Shown piece after piece: positions 44,147-52,718 of a stretch of 64,000 nucleotides of DNA. The stretch spans positions 218,733 to 282,732 of the forward strand of contig JBPOGA010000003.1 of the NCBI GenBank assembly GCA_051252415.1, in the 5' to 3' direction. The position numbers and the translations under genes are program-made. A model generated the notes under the pieces. That model worked only from the letters and a program-made list of their open reading frames with translations, was not told where the DNA came from and ran no database searches. This stretch comes from JBPOFY01 sp051252415. Lineage in GTDB: Bacteria; Verrucomicrobiota; Verrucomicrobiia; Opitutales; Coraliomargaritaceae. The stretch's first letter is position 1; each line of letters begins with the position of its first letter.

Positions 44147-45757
44147 ATGCTAATTTCCTTGCTCCTCCTTTCTGCCGTATTACTCGCGCTTGCATATCGT
44201 TACTACGGTGCCTTTTTGGAACGCCATTGCCGAATCGAGCCCGGTCGTGAAACGCCAGCCTGTGAGATTAATGATGGTGTCGATTATGTGCCGACGCGTG
44301 CCTCTGTGCTCTTTGGCCATCATTTCTCTTCAATTGCTGGAGCCGGTCCAATCGTGGGGCCGATCATTGCGGCTTCGATCTTTGGTTGGGGGCCGACATG
44401 GTTATGGATTATTGTTGGCTCAATCTTTGTGGGCGGGGTGCATGACTTTGGTAGCACCTTGATGTCGTTGCGTTACGGGGGACGTTCGATCACGGCCACT
44501 TGCCGTAACTTGATCGGCGAGACGACGGGTAAGTTGTTTCTTATATTTGTGCTGATTGCGCTGATTTATGTGATCGTGGTGTTCTTGGATCTTACAGTGG
44601 CTGGTTTTGTGAATCAGCCAGCGGTGGCGACCTCTTCAGGCTGGTTTATCTTGGTGGCATTCATTTTTGGACTGGTGGCTCGAAAGAGTGGTTTGTCATA
44701 CAAAATCGTGATTCCTGCTTTTGTTGTCCTCACATATCTTGGCCTTTGGGTCGGCGTGGAGTTTCCAGCAACAGGTATGAGTAAGCACTTTTGGATGGGG
44801 GCCATTCTGATCTATTGCTACTGCGCCGCCATCCTCCCGGTTGGTGTCTTGATGCAGCCGCGTGACTTTTTGAGCGCAACGTTTCTGTATGCAATCATGG
44901 CATTAGGCTTGATTGGATTGTTCGTGCGTGGCGGTGGTTTTGAATTGCCGGTTTATACGAGTTTTCATCCGTCGGATTGGAGCTACATGGTGCCGTTCCT
45001 ATTTATCACTGTGGCCTGCGGTGCATGTAGTGGGTTTCATAGTATCGTCAGTAGTGGCACGACATCGAAGCAGATTAAGACGGAAAAGGATGTGCGGAAA
45101 GTTTCCTACGGTGCGATGTTGGTCGAAGGTTTGTTGGCCGTTTTTGCCCTCGCCTGTGTCGGTATCTCGGGCGGTATGGAAGGCGGCCCAGTGGCGACGT
45201 TTGCGCGAGGTTCGGCATTGTTTTTTAATGTCTTAGGTGTGCCTGAGCAAATTGGTCTCACGTTTGCGACTTTAGCGGTGAGCACTTTTTTACTGACCAC
45301 TTTGGATACCTGCACCCGCCTAACGCGCTTCTTGATGGAGGAGCTCTTTAACTGGCGCAGTCAGAGCAGTCGCTATCTTGGGACGTTTATCGTATTACTA
45401 CTGCCAGCCATCGCGGCCTTCGGCACGTATACGGCACCCGATGGAACAGTGCTACCTGTCTGGAAAGCAATATGGCCGCTCTTTGGTGCGACCAATCAAC
45501 TGTTAGCGGCCTTGGCCTTAATCACTTTCGTGGTGTTCTTGAAGCATCGCCGTATCGCCTTTGCGTTTGCGCTGGTTCCTGCAGCAGTGATGGTGGTGAT
45601 GCCCATCGCCGCCTTAGTTATGATGGTCTTTCAGCATGGCGCCTTCAGCATGCTCGGTGGCATCGCACTGGCGATGGTGCTGCTCGGGCTCTATGTCACT
45701 GTGATGTCGCTCAAGTTTGTCATGGCACCGCCTGCGATAGAAATTGCGCAGGCTTAG
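44147..45757 (+). CDS. cstA: Carbon starvation protein A (pyruvate/peptide transporter family)
   Basis: I use ATG 44147, which gives MLISLLLLSAVLLALAYRYYG, the usual CstA beginning; a TTG at 44102 would add 15 residues with no family match. The ~536-aa product has many membrane helices and family sequence such as FGHHFSSIAGAGPIVGPIIAA, CGACSGFHSIVSSGTTSKQI and LDTCTRLTRFLMEE. CstA proteins take up pyruvate or peptides under carbon limitation in E. coli. Directly after the stop lies a palindromic repeat that also shows up after glcD. Confidence 0.92.
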   Translation: MLISLLLLSAVLLALAYRYYGAFLERHCRIEPGRETPACEINDGVDYVPTRASVLFGHHFSSIAGAGPIVGPIIAASIFGWGPTWLWIIVGSIFVGGVHDFGSTLMSLRYGGRSITATCRNLIGETTGKLFLIFVLIALIYVIVVFLDLTVAGFVNQPAVATSSGWFILVAFIFGLVARKSGLSYKIVIPAFVVLTYLGLWVGVEFPATGMSKHFWMGAILIYCYCAAILPVGVLMQPRDFLSATFLYAIMALGLIGLFVRGGGFELPVYTSFHPSDWSYMVPFLFITVACGACSGFHSIVSSGTTSKQIKTEKDVRKVSYGAMLVEGLLAVFALACVGISGGMEGGPVATFARGSALFFNVLGVPEQIGLTFATLAVSTFLLTTLDTCTRLTRFLMEELFNWRSQSSRYLGTFIVLLLPAIAAFGTYTAPDGTVLPVWKAIWPLFGATNQLLAALALITFVVFLKHRRIAFAFALVPAAVMVVMPIAALVMMVFQHGAFSMLGGIALAMVLLGLYVTVMSLKFVMAPPAIEIAQA

Positions 45758-45765
45758 GTTGTGAG

Positions 45766-45827
45766 GTGACACAGACATTTCTGCCTGTGTGTTTGAGAAT
45801 AGTCACGGACAGCAATGTCTGTGACAC
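45766..45827. repeat. Palindromic repeat D after cstA
   Basis: The left arm (about 45766-45789, GTGACACAGACATTTCTGCC...) pairs with the right arm (about 45804-45827) with a few mismatches and a 14-bp loop. Because cstA and dgt converge here, the hairpin may also act as a terminator, although it lacks a T run. Half of this repeat recurs at 36620-36637. Confidence 0.75.
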
Positions 45828-45836
45828 TTCGGTCAC

Positions 45837-47132
45837 TTAAGTCAGCTCCGCAATCGATCCGAAGTCTGGATCGTAGAGGCGTTTATAGGTGCGCATCGCG
45901 AGACCATCGGTGAGGCCTGCGGTGTAATCGCATAGGCGACGCTGGCGCTCATTTGAATTGGTCGCTGTTTTCAAGAGTTCCTGGACTTGAGTCGGTAGGA
46001 CCTGAAGTTGACTGGCTTGTTCGCCGCCGTTTTCACGGAGCGCTTTGAAGACACGTTCTAAAATGTATCCACCCTTAAACTCGATTTGCTGGAGTTGTGG
46101 GGAGCGAAAGATCAAGTCGAGCGCGATCATCTTGTATAACTTGGACTCGGCTTTGGCTTCTGGATCGATTGTCAGATCAAACGCATGGCGATTCGTGAGA
46201 TCGCTTAAAAATCCGCTACGTAGTGTGAGGCTGCAGGCATTTACAAATTTACCGATACGACTACCGAAGTAGGGCTCGTAGTTATTGTTACGAATTTTTT
46301 CGCAGAGTTTGTCGAGCCACTGGGTTTGCTGTTGGTCGAGGGATTGCTGGGCGGCCCATTCGGTCAGGCTGCCGACGTTGATGTAGCGAGCGTGGATACC
46401 GTCGACAATGTCGTTGAGCGAATAGGCGGTATCATCGGCCCAGTCCATGACTTGGCATTCGATACTCTTGAACGAATTTAAAGCCTTCGGATTGTGTAAG
46501 TCATCCGGGATCGCTTGCCCGCCGAAAATGACGTCGCGCCACTGTGCTTGTTCATCATAAATGAAGTGGTGTGCTGGGTAGGTGACGGCTCCATCTTCAG
46601 CGGTTTGGGTGCATTCACCATGTAGCGCTTTGTATTTCATCACACCGTCAAGGAATGCACGTGTCGGGGCGATGCCTTTTGTGCTGCCAGGGCGTTCGTA
46701 GATGAGCTCAGTTAAAATGCGCAGCGTCTGTGCGTTTCCTTCGAAGCCACCGTGGGGGGACATCAAATCGTTGAGCTTGCGTTCGCCAATATGCCCGAAA
46801 GGGGGGTGGCCGAGGTCATGCGCAAGGCCTACGGCTTCGGTCAGGTCCGCATCGATGTAGAAACTGTCGTTCAGATGCTCCGAACTCGCGCGTAGGAATT
46901 CGCAAATCGATCGTCCGATCTTTGCGACCTCAATGGAGTGAGTGAGGCGTGTGCGGTAAAAGTCATATTCGCCCGATTGAAAGACCTGAGTCTTCGACTG
47001 TAAGCGACGGAAGGGGTAGGAGAAGATGATCCGGTCACGCTCGATTTGAAATGGATTTCGGTAATCGCCCTCGGGTAAAGGGGTGCCATCGGGGCGTTCG
47101 AGGTCAAAGGCGTTGTAGAATTCGTTCTTCAT
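45837..47132 (-). CDS. dgt: Deoxyguanosinetriphosphate triphosphohydrolase-like protein
   Basis: The 431-aa product is an HD-domain dNTPase. The start NPFQIERDRIIFSYPFRRLQSKTQVF and the metal-binding residues His in RLTHSIEVAKIGR, His-Asp in GLAHDLGHPPFGHIGE and Asp in VMDWADDTAYSLNDIVDG are all visible. It cleaves dNTPs to deoxynucleoside and triphosphate, trimming nucleotide pools or supporting phage defence. The size suits the type-1/2 group. It converges on cstA across repeat D and is divergent from the secreted protein gene at 47189. Confidence 0.9.
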   Translation of the reverse strand: MKNEFYNAFDLERPDGTPLPEGDYRNPFQIERDRIIFSYPFRRLQSKTQVFQSGEYDFYRTRLTHSIEVAKIGRSICEFLRASSEHLNDSFYIDADLTEAVGLAHDLGHPPFGHIGERKLNDLMSPHGGFEGNAQTLRILTELIYERPGSTKGIAPTRAFLDGVMKYKALHGECTQTAEDGAVTYPAHHFIYDEQAQWRDVIFGGQAIPDDLHNPKALNSFKSIECQVMDWADDTAYSLNDIVDGIHARYINVGSLTEWAAQQSLDQQQTQWLDKLCEKIRNNNYEPYFGSRIGKFVNACSLTLRSGFLSDLTNRHAFDLTIDPEAKAESKLYKMIALDLIFRSPQLQQIEFKGGYILERVFKALRENGGEQASQLQVLPTQVQELLKTATNSNERQRRLCDYTAGLTDGLAMRTYKRLYDPDFGSIAELT

Positions 47133-47188
47133 GTAAAAGTAGCGGATAGTCTTGAACAGTCAGCGGATTTCGTTGTCTTATCTCAATA

Positions 47189-47857
47189 ATGAAATACCCC
47201 CATATTACAGGAACGCTGGCACTCGCAGTGGTTGGCATGATTATTAATCTGTCCTTTACGTCTCATGTTGACGCTAGAATCGGAGAGTCGAAGCCTCAAT
47301 TGGAGGCTCGGTTACTTGCCCGAGGAGGGGTGGCTTATCGGGATGATGCCATTATTGAGGCCCGCCGTGAGGGGATGGTCTACGAGGAGTTTTTGCCCTA
47401 TTTGCACTCGAATGTTGATATTCAAATTTATCATAAACCAGCCGATTCTGGCACGAAGGCTAAGCGCAGTGAATTTAGTGCAAAGCGCATGTCAGCAGGG
47501 TGGGATCTACATGTCATATATATCAATGGAACCTCGGCACTTGAGCTCTATCAGCGTAGCGGCAAGATAACCGATCAAGAACTCAATCTTTTGTTAAGTT
47601 TACAGGGGGATGGTAAGAATTGGAGTAAACGTGAGACTGATGGGCTGGAAAAGTCTGGTGGCACTTCACTCACTGAAAAGGAAAAGAAGAATATGACTGC
47701 CTTTGGATTTCAAATGGTTCGTAACGATGGTGCTGTTCGAGCTAAAAAAGTATCTAAGGGGATTCTTTTTGTTGATGCAGAGAGAGACGCGCAGTTTGCG
47801 AATGCACGTGATAATGACCTGAATTCAAGTGCTCCAGAAAGCGTGAATGGATTTTAG
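47189..47857 (+). CDS. Secreted protein of unknown function
   Basis: The 222-aa product has a signal peptide (about 1-29, ending VDA) followed by RIGESKPQLEARLLARGGVAYRDD, a start shared by many secreted hypothetical proteins of this phylum. The mature part is alpha/beta with no recognised catalytic motif. It ends 58 bp before the Gly-zipper lipoprotein gene and may be co-expressed with it, both being envelope proteins. Divergent from dgt. Confidence 0.6.
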   Translation: MKYPHITGTLALAVVGMIINLSFTSHVDARIGESKPQLEARLLARGGVAYRDDAIIEARREGMVYEEFLPYLHSNVDIQIYHKPADSGTKAKRSEFSAKRMSAGWDLHVIYINGTSALELYQRSGKITDQELNLLLSLQGDGKNWSKRETDGLEKSGGTSLTEKEKKNMTAFGFQMVRNDGAVRAKKVSKGILFVDAERDAQFANARDNDLNSSAPESVNGF

Positions 47858-47914
47858 TATTATTAAACAAGTTCTGAATTAGCTTTTTACCGTAACCTTC
47901 TACTTTTTATCTTT

Positions 47915-48466
47915 ATGAATAAATACTCTATCACATCCATCCTCCTTGCAGCCCTGCTATTCGTTAGCGGTTGTGCAAACTCCAATAGCGGAACACGCAA
48001 TCGTGATATTGGCATCGTTGCTGGTGCCATTCTCGGTGGTATCGCCGGTGCTCAAATGGGGGACCGAGGTGATGCCAACGTGCTCGCTGGTGCCGTGATC
48101 GGTGGTGCAATCGGTGGTGTAGCGGGTAATTCGATGGACAAGCGCCGCGAAGAGCTTGAAGCAGCCGAAGCCCAGCGCCAATACGAATACGAGCAAGAGG
48201 TTCGCGAACAAAATAAACTCGAAGAGGATATTAAAGCGCTCGAAGCAAAACGTGTTCGCGATGCAATTGCCCGCGATGCGACCTCAGCAGATGTCGCTGC
48301 CGCGGAGCGCGAAGCTGCTCGTGTGGAAGCCGAGTTAGCCGCCAAGAAAAAAGCTTACGAAGAATCGCAAGCCCGTGCACGCCGTATCCAAGAAGCTCAA
48401 GAGCGCATTGCAAAAGCTCAAGAAGAGCTCGCCGAAATGGAGCGCCAAGAAAACGGCCAATACTAG
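47915..48466 (+). CDS. Glycine-zipper lipoprotein with coiled-coil tail
   Basis: The 183-aa product has a lipobox (LFVSGC, Cys about 20) and then a glycine-zipper segment (GIVAGAILGGIAGAQMG and AGAVIGGAIGGVAG, about residues 34-70) of the YMGG/OmpA-like type that inserts in membranes. A long charged coiled coil rich in Glu, Ala and Arg fills about 75-180. It would sit in the outer membrane with the helix in the periplasm, perhaps contacting peptidoglycan. Followed by a strong terminator. Confidence 0.8.
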   Translation: MNKYSITSILLAALLFVSGCANSNSGTRNRDIGIVAGAILGGIAGAQMGDRGDANVLAGAVIGGAIGGVAGNSMDKRREELEAAEAQRQYEYEQEVREQNKLEEDIKALEAKRVRDAIARDATSADVAAAEREAARVEAELAAKKKAYEESQARARRIQEAQERIAKAQEELAEMERQENGQY

Positions 48467-48486
48467 GTATTCATTCAATAGAACTT

Positions 48487-48521
48487 AAAAAAAAGCACAG
48501 ATCGCAAGGTCTGTGCTTTTT
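48487..48521 (+). terminator. Terminator after the Gly-zipper lipoprotein gene
   Basis: AAAAGCACAGA (48491-48501) and TCTGTGCTTTT (48510-48520) form a perfect 11-bp stem with an 8-nt loop and T at the end, 20 bp after the stop. Confidence 0.93.
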
Positions 48522-48812
48522 AGTGTCCTAATGTCGCGTAATTGTGACGCATTTCTACCGAAGTATCTTTCTCTGCCGCATCCGTCGCCTCGTAATCGAG
48601 CGTGGCTTACGAGAAACCCGTGGTTTCAGACTGAAGTAATTCCCGTATTTACGTAAGCAAGAGCAGGAGTCGATTGACTCGCCATAAAGGGTGGCGCGGT
48701 AAAATAGCTTTAACTTCTAGCAAAAATATCTAATACTTAATGCGTAATGCCGCGGCATGAAGGTTAAAGTAGTCAGATTGCCTCAAATTCAAATGATCCA
48801 GCATCTAGAATT
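48522..48812. other. Gene-free region with small inverted repeats
   Basis: I see no coding frame. There are short dyads: CTCGTAA/TTACGAG near 48591-48617, GAGTC/GACTC at about 48668-48681, and CTTTAACTTC (48708-48717) with GAAGGTTAAAG (48759-48769) enclosing TGCCGCGGCA. The last could be a hairpin before the chimeric remnant. Confidence 0.4.
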
Positions 48813-48938
48813 ATGACAACACCTCCGATCCATTTTGATACTATTGTCATAGGATCTGGCACCGGCCACGTCCGTGACGCCAATGTCGGAGGTTTCACTA
48901 AAGTTGCCGACGCTTTGCATCAGTGCGGAGTTGTCTAA
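48813..48938 (+). pseudogene. Chimeric 41-codon remnant: flavoprotein start joined to glutamate dehydrogenase tail
   Basis: The frame from ATG 48813 reads HFDTIVIGSGTG in its first 18 residues, the beta-alpha-beta FAD-binding start of pyridine nucleotide-disulfide oxidoreductases. It then changes to DANVGGFTKVADALHQCGVV and stops. The second part matches the C-terminus of NADP-type glutamate dehydrogenase (E. coli GdhA ends GANIAGFVKVADAMLAQG...). The join at about 48870 is best explained by a deletion that fused the start of one gene to the end of another. The product is too short to be either enzyme. It lies 15 bp before the acetolactate-synthase-like gene. Confidence 0.65.
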
Positions 48939-48953
48939 CCCCATCTACAAACT

Positions 48954-50594
48954 ATGAAAACATCTGATCTATTTATCCGCACGCTCGAAGAAGAAGGAGT
49001 CGAGTATATTTTTGGTATCCCTGGCGAAGAGAACCTCGATATGCTTGATTCGCTTTCTCGTTCTTCGATCAAGCTCATCCTTACTCGACACGAACAAGCA
49101 GCAGGCTTTATGGCGGCAACCATCGGCCGACTTACTGGAAAGGTCGGCGTCTGTCTTTCCACTCTCGGACCAGGCGCGACGAACTTTGTTACTGCCGCAG
49201 CCTATGCTCAATTGGGGGGTATGCCGATGCTGATGATCACAGGCCAAAAGCCGATCAAGAGCAGCAAGCAGGGCCAATTCCAAATTATCGACGTGGTCGA
49301 TATGATGAGGCCTATTACCAAGTATACACATCAGATCGCCAGCGGTGACAATATTCCTTCTCGGGTGCGCGAGGCATTTCGACAGGCGGCCGAGGAGAAA
49401 CCAGGAGCGACTCATCTCGAATTGCCTGAGGACATCGCCGCAGAAGACTCGATGGAGGTTCCCATCGCTGCGAGCACCGCACGCCGTCCGATCGCTGAAC
49501 CGAAAGCAATCGCTCGCGCCATCGAACTACTGACAGCCGCTAAGCATCCTCTGCTCGTGATCGCCGCTGGCGCCAACCGCAAACTTACTGCTAAGCAACT
49601 GCGCGCCTTCGTCGACCGACTGGGTATCCCTTTCATCACAACACAGATGGGGAAGGGCGTTGTCGACGAACGTCACCCGTTATTTCTTGGCAATGCGACG
49701 CTCTCTGCAGGTGACTTTCTACACCGCGCTATCGAACGTGCGGACGTCATTATCAATGTCGGCCACGACGTGGTTGAGAAGCCCCCCTTCTTCATGGAGC
49801 AGGGCAAGCGCGAGATCATCCATGTTAACTTCAACACTGCCGTCGTTGATCCTGTCTACTTCCCGCAGACGGAGATCGTAGGCGACATCGCTAACAGCAT
49901 CTGGCAACTCAACGAAGGCCTTGAGCCTCAGGCCAGTTGGGACTTTGATTGGTTTCTCAAAACCCGAGCGGCTACCGAAACACACGTTGCTGAAGGCCAA
50001 GATGCGCCAGAGTTTCCTGTTCGCCCTCAACGCTTAGTTGCCGACGTGCGCGAGGTCATGCCCGATGACGGCATCATCGCTCTAGACAATGGCGTCTATA
50101 AAATTTGGTTTGCTCGTAATTACAAAGCGCACAGCCCGAACACCGTGCTTCTGGACAATGCCCTCGCCACAATGGGCGCGGGTCTACCCTCAGCCATGGC
50201 AGCGAAATTGGTTCATCCTGACAAGCCAGTGGTCGCGATTTGTGGCGACGGTGGTTTCATGATGAACTCGCAAGAACTCGAGACTGCGGTTCGGCTTAAA
50301 CTTGATCTAATCGTGCTCATTCTAAACGACAGCGCCTACGGCATGATCAAGTGGAAGCAGGCTCATATGGATTTCACCAACTACGGACTCGATTTTTCCA
50401 ACCCTTGCTTCGTCAAGTATGCCGAGAGCTACGGTGCTTCTGGCCATCGTCTAGAGGCAACCGATGAACTGATCCCACTGATGAAGCGTTGCCAGAAAGA
50501 GGGCGGTGTCCACCTAATCGACGTCCCCATCGACTATTCAGACAATGATCGCATCCTGAACGTAGAACTTCCGAAACGCAGCGCACAGCTATGA
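48954..50594 (+). CDS. Thiamine-diphosphate enzyme, acetolactate synthase large-subunit type
   Basis: The 546-aa product has the three ThDP-enzyme domains. These are the N-terminal PYR domain with catalytic Glu in FGIPGEENLD and LTRHEQAAGFMAA plus LSTLGPGATN, the central domain (about 190-330), and the PP domain with the GDGGFMMNSQELETA...N motif (about 425-455). This is the acetolactate synthase pattern. No small regulatory subunit is present, and the tight pairing with an aldehyde dehydrogenase (4-bp overlap ATGA) suggests a catabolic acyl- or aldehyde-handling role instead of branched-chain synthesis; that is inference. By eye the gene is richer in C-ending codons than its neighbours, so it may be acquired. 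Confidence 0.82.
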   Translation: MKTSDLFIRTLEEEGVEYIFGIPGEENLDMLDSLSRSSIKLILTRHEQAAGFMAATIGRLTGKVGVCLSTLGPGATNFVTAAAYAQLGGMPMLMITGQKPIKSSKQGQFQIIDVVDMMRPITKYTHQIASGDNIPSRVREAFRQAAEEKPGATHLELPEDIAAEDSMEVPIAASTARRPIAEPKAIARAIELLTAAKHPLLVIAAGANRKLTAKQLRAFVDRLGIPFITTQMGKGVVDERHPLFLGNATLSAGDFLHRAIERADVIINVGHDVVEKPPFFMEQGKREIIHVNFNTAVVDPVYFPQTEIVGDIANSIWQLNEGLEPQASWDFDWFLKTRAATETHVAEGQDAPEFPVRPQRLVADVREVMPDDGIIALDNGVYKIWFARNYKAHSPNTVLLDNALATMGAGLPSAMAAKLVHPDKPVVAICGDGGFMMNSQELETAVRLKLDLIVLILNDSAYGMIKWKQAHMDFTNYGLDFSNPCFVKYAESYGASGHRLEATDELIPLMKRCQKEGGVHLIDVPIDYSDNDRILNVELPKRSAQL

Positions 50595-52018
50595 AAAAGC
50601 AATACCCTTACTATCTAGCAAACGAACCTTGCCAGCCGAACGGTGACCTTGAGGTTGAAGACAAGTTCACTGGTGAAGTCGCAACATGCGTCGCGCTTGC
50701 CGACGCTAAAGCGATTGACGAAGGCATCGCATGGGCAGTCAAAGCAGCCGATGAGATGGCACGGATGCCTGCCTACGAACGCCAGGGAATTCTCCAGCAC
50801 TGTGTTAATCGATTCACCGAAAGAGCCGAGGAACTTGCCTTAGCACTCTGCGTCGAAGCGGGAAAACCAATCAATGACAGTCGTGGCGAGGTTTCGCGGC
50901 TCATCGATACATTCCGCATTGCAGCCGAGGAGTCCGTGCGGATGCATGGCGAGGTGCAAGAGCTCGAAATAGCCGCCCGAGCGCGCGGCTACCGTGGCAT
51001 GTGGAAACGCGTGCCCATCGGCCCCTGCTCGTTTATTTCGCCATTTAATTTCCCACTGAATCTCACAGCCCACAAAGTCGCGCCGGCTCTTGCAGTTGGT
51101 TGCCCCTTCGTTTTGAAGCCAGCGAGTCGCACGCCCATCGGCGCTCTGATCATAGGCGAGGTTTTGGCTGAAACCGATCTTCCTAAAGGAGCCTTTTCTA
51201 TTCTACCATGCAGCCGTGATGGAGCCGATCTGTTCACTACTGACGACCGACTCAAGCTTCTCAGTTTCACTGGATCCCCTGGTGTCGGCTGGGATCTCAA
51301 AGCCAGGGCTGGTAAAAAGAAAGTCGTCCTTGAGTTAGGCGGCAACGCCGCCGTCATCGTCGATGAAGATACCGACCTAGATGACGCCGTGACTCGCATA
51401 ATTTTTGGAGCCTTCTATCAATCGGGGCAGAGTTGCATCGGCGTTCAGCGTATTCTTATTCACGAGAATCTCTATGACGAGTGCCGGGACAGACTAGTCG
51501 CCGCTGCGAGTCAACTAGTGGTGGGCAATCCAAGTGACGAAAAAACTTTCATTGGACCAATGATCTCAACCAAAGAGGCCGAGAGACTGGAGGGATGGAT
51601 TGAAGAAGCGATAAACGCGGGAGCGTCGCTACTCTGCGGAGGCGCCCGAGACGGCTCAATGCTTCAGGCAACTCTACTCGAAGGCGTTCCACGTGAGATG
51701 AAACTTCAAACCGAAGAAGCCTTTGGCCCCGTTGCCGTGATTGATTCATTCGCTGATTTTGATGAGGCACTCGAGCGAGTGAACGACTCCACCTTTGGCC
51801 TGCAGGCTGGGATTTTTACGCGTGATATCTACAAGGCAAATCGTGCATGGGATACCCTCGATGTAGGTGGTGTCGTCATCGGCGATGTTCCTTCTTGGCG
51901 CGTCGATAACATGCCCTATGGCGGAGTTAAAGACAGCGGTCTTGGCCGAGAGGGTGTTCGATTTGCAATGGAAGATATGACTGAGATTCGTAATTTAGTG
52001 ATCCGAACCCCATTATAG
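50591..52018 (+). CDS. NAD(P)-dependent aldehyde dehydrogenase
   Basis: The 475-aa product has the ALDH landmarks: PIGPCSFISPFNFPLNL, SFTGSPGVGWDLKARAG, catalytic Glu in LELGGNAAVIV, catalytic Cys in GQSCIGVQRI and EEAFGPVAVI. The SCIGVQRI variant and size are as in the lactaldehyde/sulfolactaldehyde/succinate-semialdehyde side of the family; the substrate is not decidable by eye. It overlaps the ThDP-enzyme gene by 4 bp. After its stop come partial and complete tRNA sequences. Confidence 0.88.
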   Translation: MKKQYPYYLANEPCQPNGDLEVEDKFTGEVATCVALADAKAIDEGIAWAVKAADEMARMPAYERQGILQHCVNRFTERAEELALALCVEAGKPINDSRGEVSRLIDTFRIAAEESVRMHGEVQELEIAARARGYRGMWKRVPIGPCSFISPFNFPLNLTAHKVAPALAVGCPFVLKPASRTPIGALIIGEVLAETDLPKGAFSILPCSRDGADLFTTDDRLKLLSFTGSPGVGWDLKARAGKKKVVLELGGNAAVIVDEDTDLDDAVTRIIFGAFYQSGQSCIGVQRILIHENLYDECRDRLVAAASQLVVGNPSDEKTFIGPMISTKEAERLEGWIEEAINAGASLLCGGARDGSMLQATLLEGVPREMKLQTEEAFGPVAVIDSFADFDEALERVNDSTFGLQAGIFTRDIYKANRAWDTLDVGGVVIGDVPSWRVDNMPYGGVKDSGLGREGVRFAMEDMTEIRNLVIRTPL

Positions 52019-52095
52019 CTGTTCGATCAGATTCGTTCGGAACATAGGAATATAACCGATTCGACATACGTAATGCCTAGCTGGCTTAGAATTGT

Positions 52096-52111
52096 GGCCC
52101 GGTGGGACTTG
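52096..52111 (-). repeat. Partial copy of the tRNA-Ile 3' end
   Basis: GGCCCGGTGGGACTTG is identical to 52202-52217, the 3' acceptor and T-arm part of the intact tRNA. The similarity stops at the T-loop. Flanking sequence is unrelated. Confidence 0.75.
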
Positions 52112-52196
52112 TTCCGAGCGAAGCGACATGACCGGCTGCTTGCAGACCGGAACACCGTAGGTGAAAGTCACACCTTCCAATCTTCACCACTAAAAG

Positions 52197-52272
<76 letters not shown>

Positions 52273-52429
52273 GCTTGGAAAAATCGAAAGCAAAAATGAT
52301 ATTTGGGCTACGTCGACAAAAATCGCAGGGGACAGGTCCCCAAGTCATCGTCTTCGACAATGGATGTCGTCGCTGCGCTCCTCGGAACTAACCACTTCCG
52401 CCTTCGCTCTGAGAGCTACGGAGGACATG

Positions 52430-52451
52430 GAGCTACAGGCCCGCTTGGAAA
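52430..52451 (-). repeat. Partial copy of the tRNA-Ile 5' end and leader
   Basis: These 22 bp are identical to 52260-52281, the first part of the tRNA and its upstream flank; weaker similarity continues for about 40 bp more. It looks like the front half of a second, broken tRNA gene. Confidence 0.75.
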
Positions 52452-52526
52452 GTTTGTTAAGAAAAGGTATATTTGAGCCCCGTCGAACTATTTCGTCATG
52501 AAATTCACTGAGAGGCCATTAAGGCC

Positions 52527-52718
52527 TTATTGGTCGCTCAGTGTTTCTGCGATCACTGTGTCTTCATCAAGATAGAACTGAATGGTCATTGGCCGACAAC
52601 AGACTTCACAGTCGTAGTCCCATTCGGTCGGTGTCTCCGAGGGGGATGGCCCAGGCACGCTAAAAGTTTCGAAGCAGCTGGGGCAGGTGACGAGGCAGTT
52701 CTGTGAGAATTGCATCAT
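52527..52718 (-). CDS. CPXCG-motif cysteine-rich protein
   Basis: The 63-aa product has paired cysteine motifs VTCPSCFETF and YDCEVCCRPM, as in the Cys_rich_CPXCG family, small predicted zinc proteins (usually about 60-70 aa) of unknown function. The start overlaps the addA stop by 4 bp (ATGA), so it is translated coupled with addA. Two adjacent ATGs (52718, 52715) are possible starts. Cytosolic. Confidence 0.82.
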   Translation of the reverse strand: MMQFSQNCLVTCPSCFETFSVPGPSPSETPTEWDYDCEVCCRPMTIQFYLDEDTVIAETLSDQ

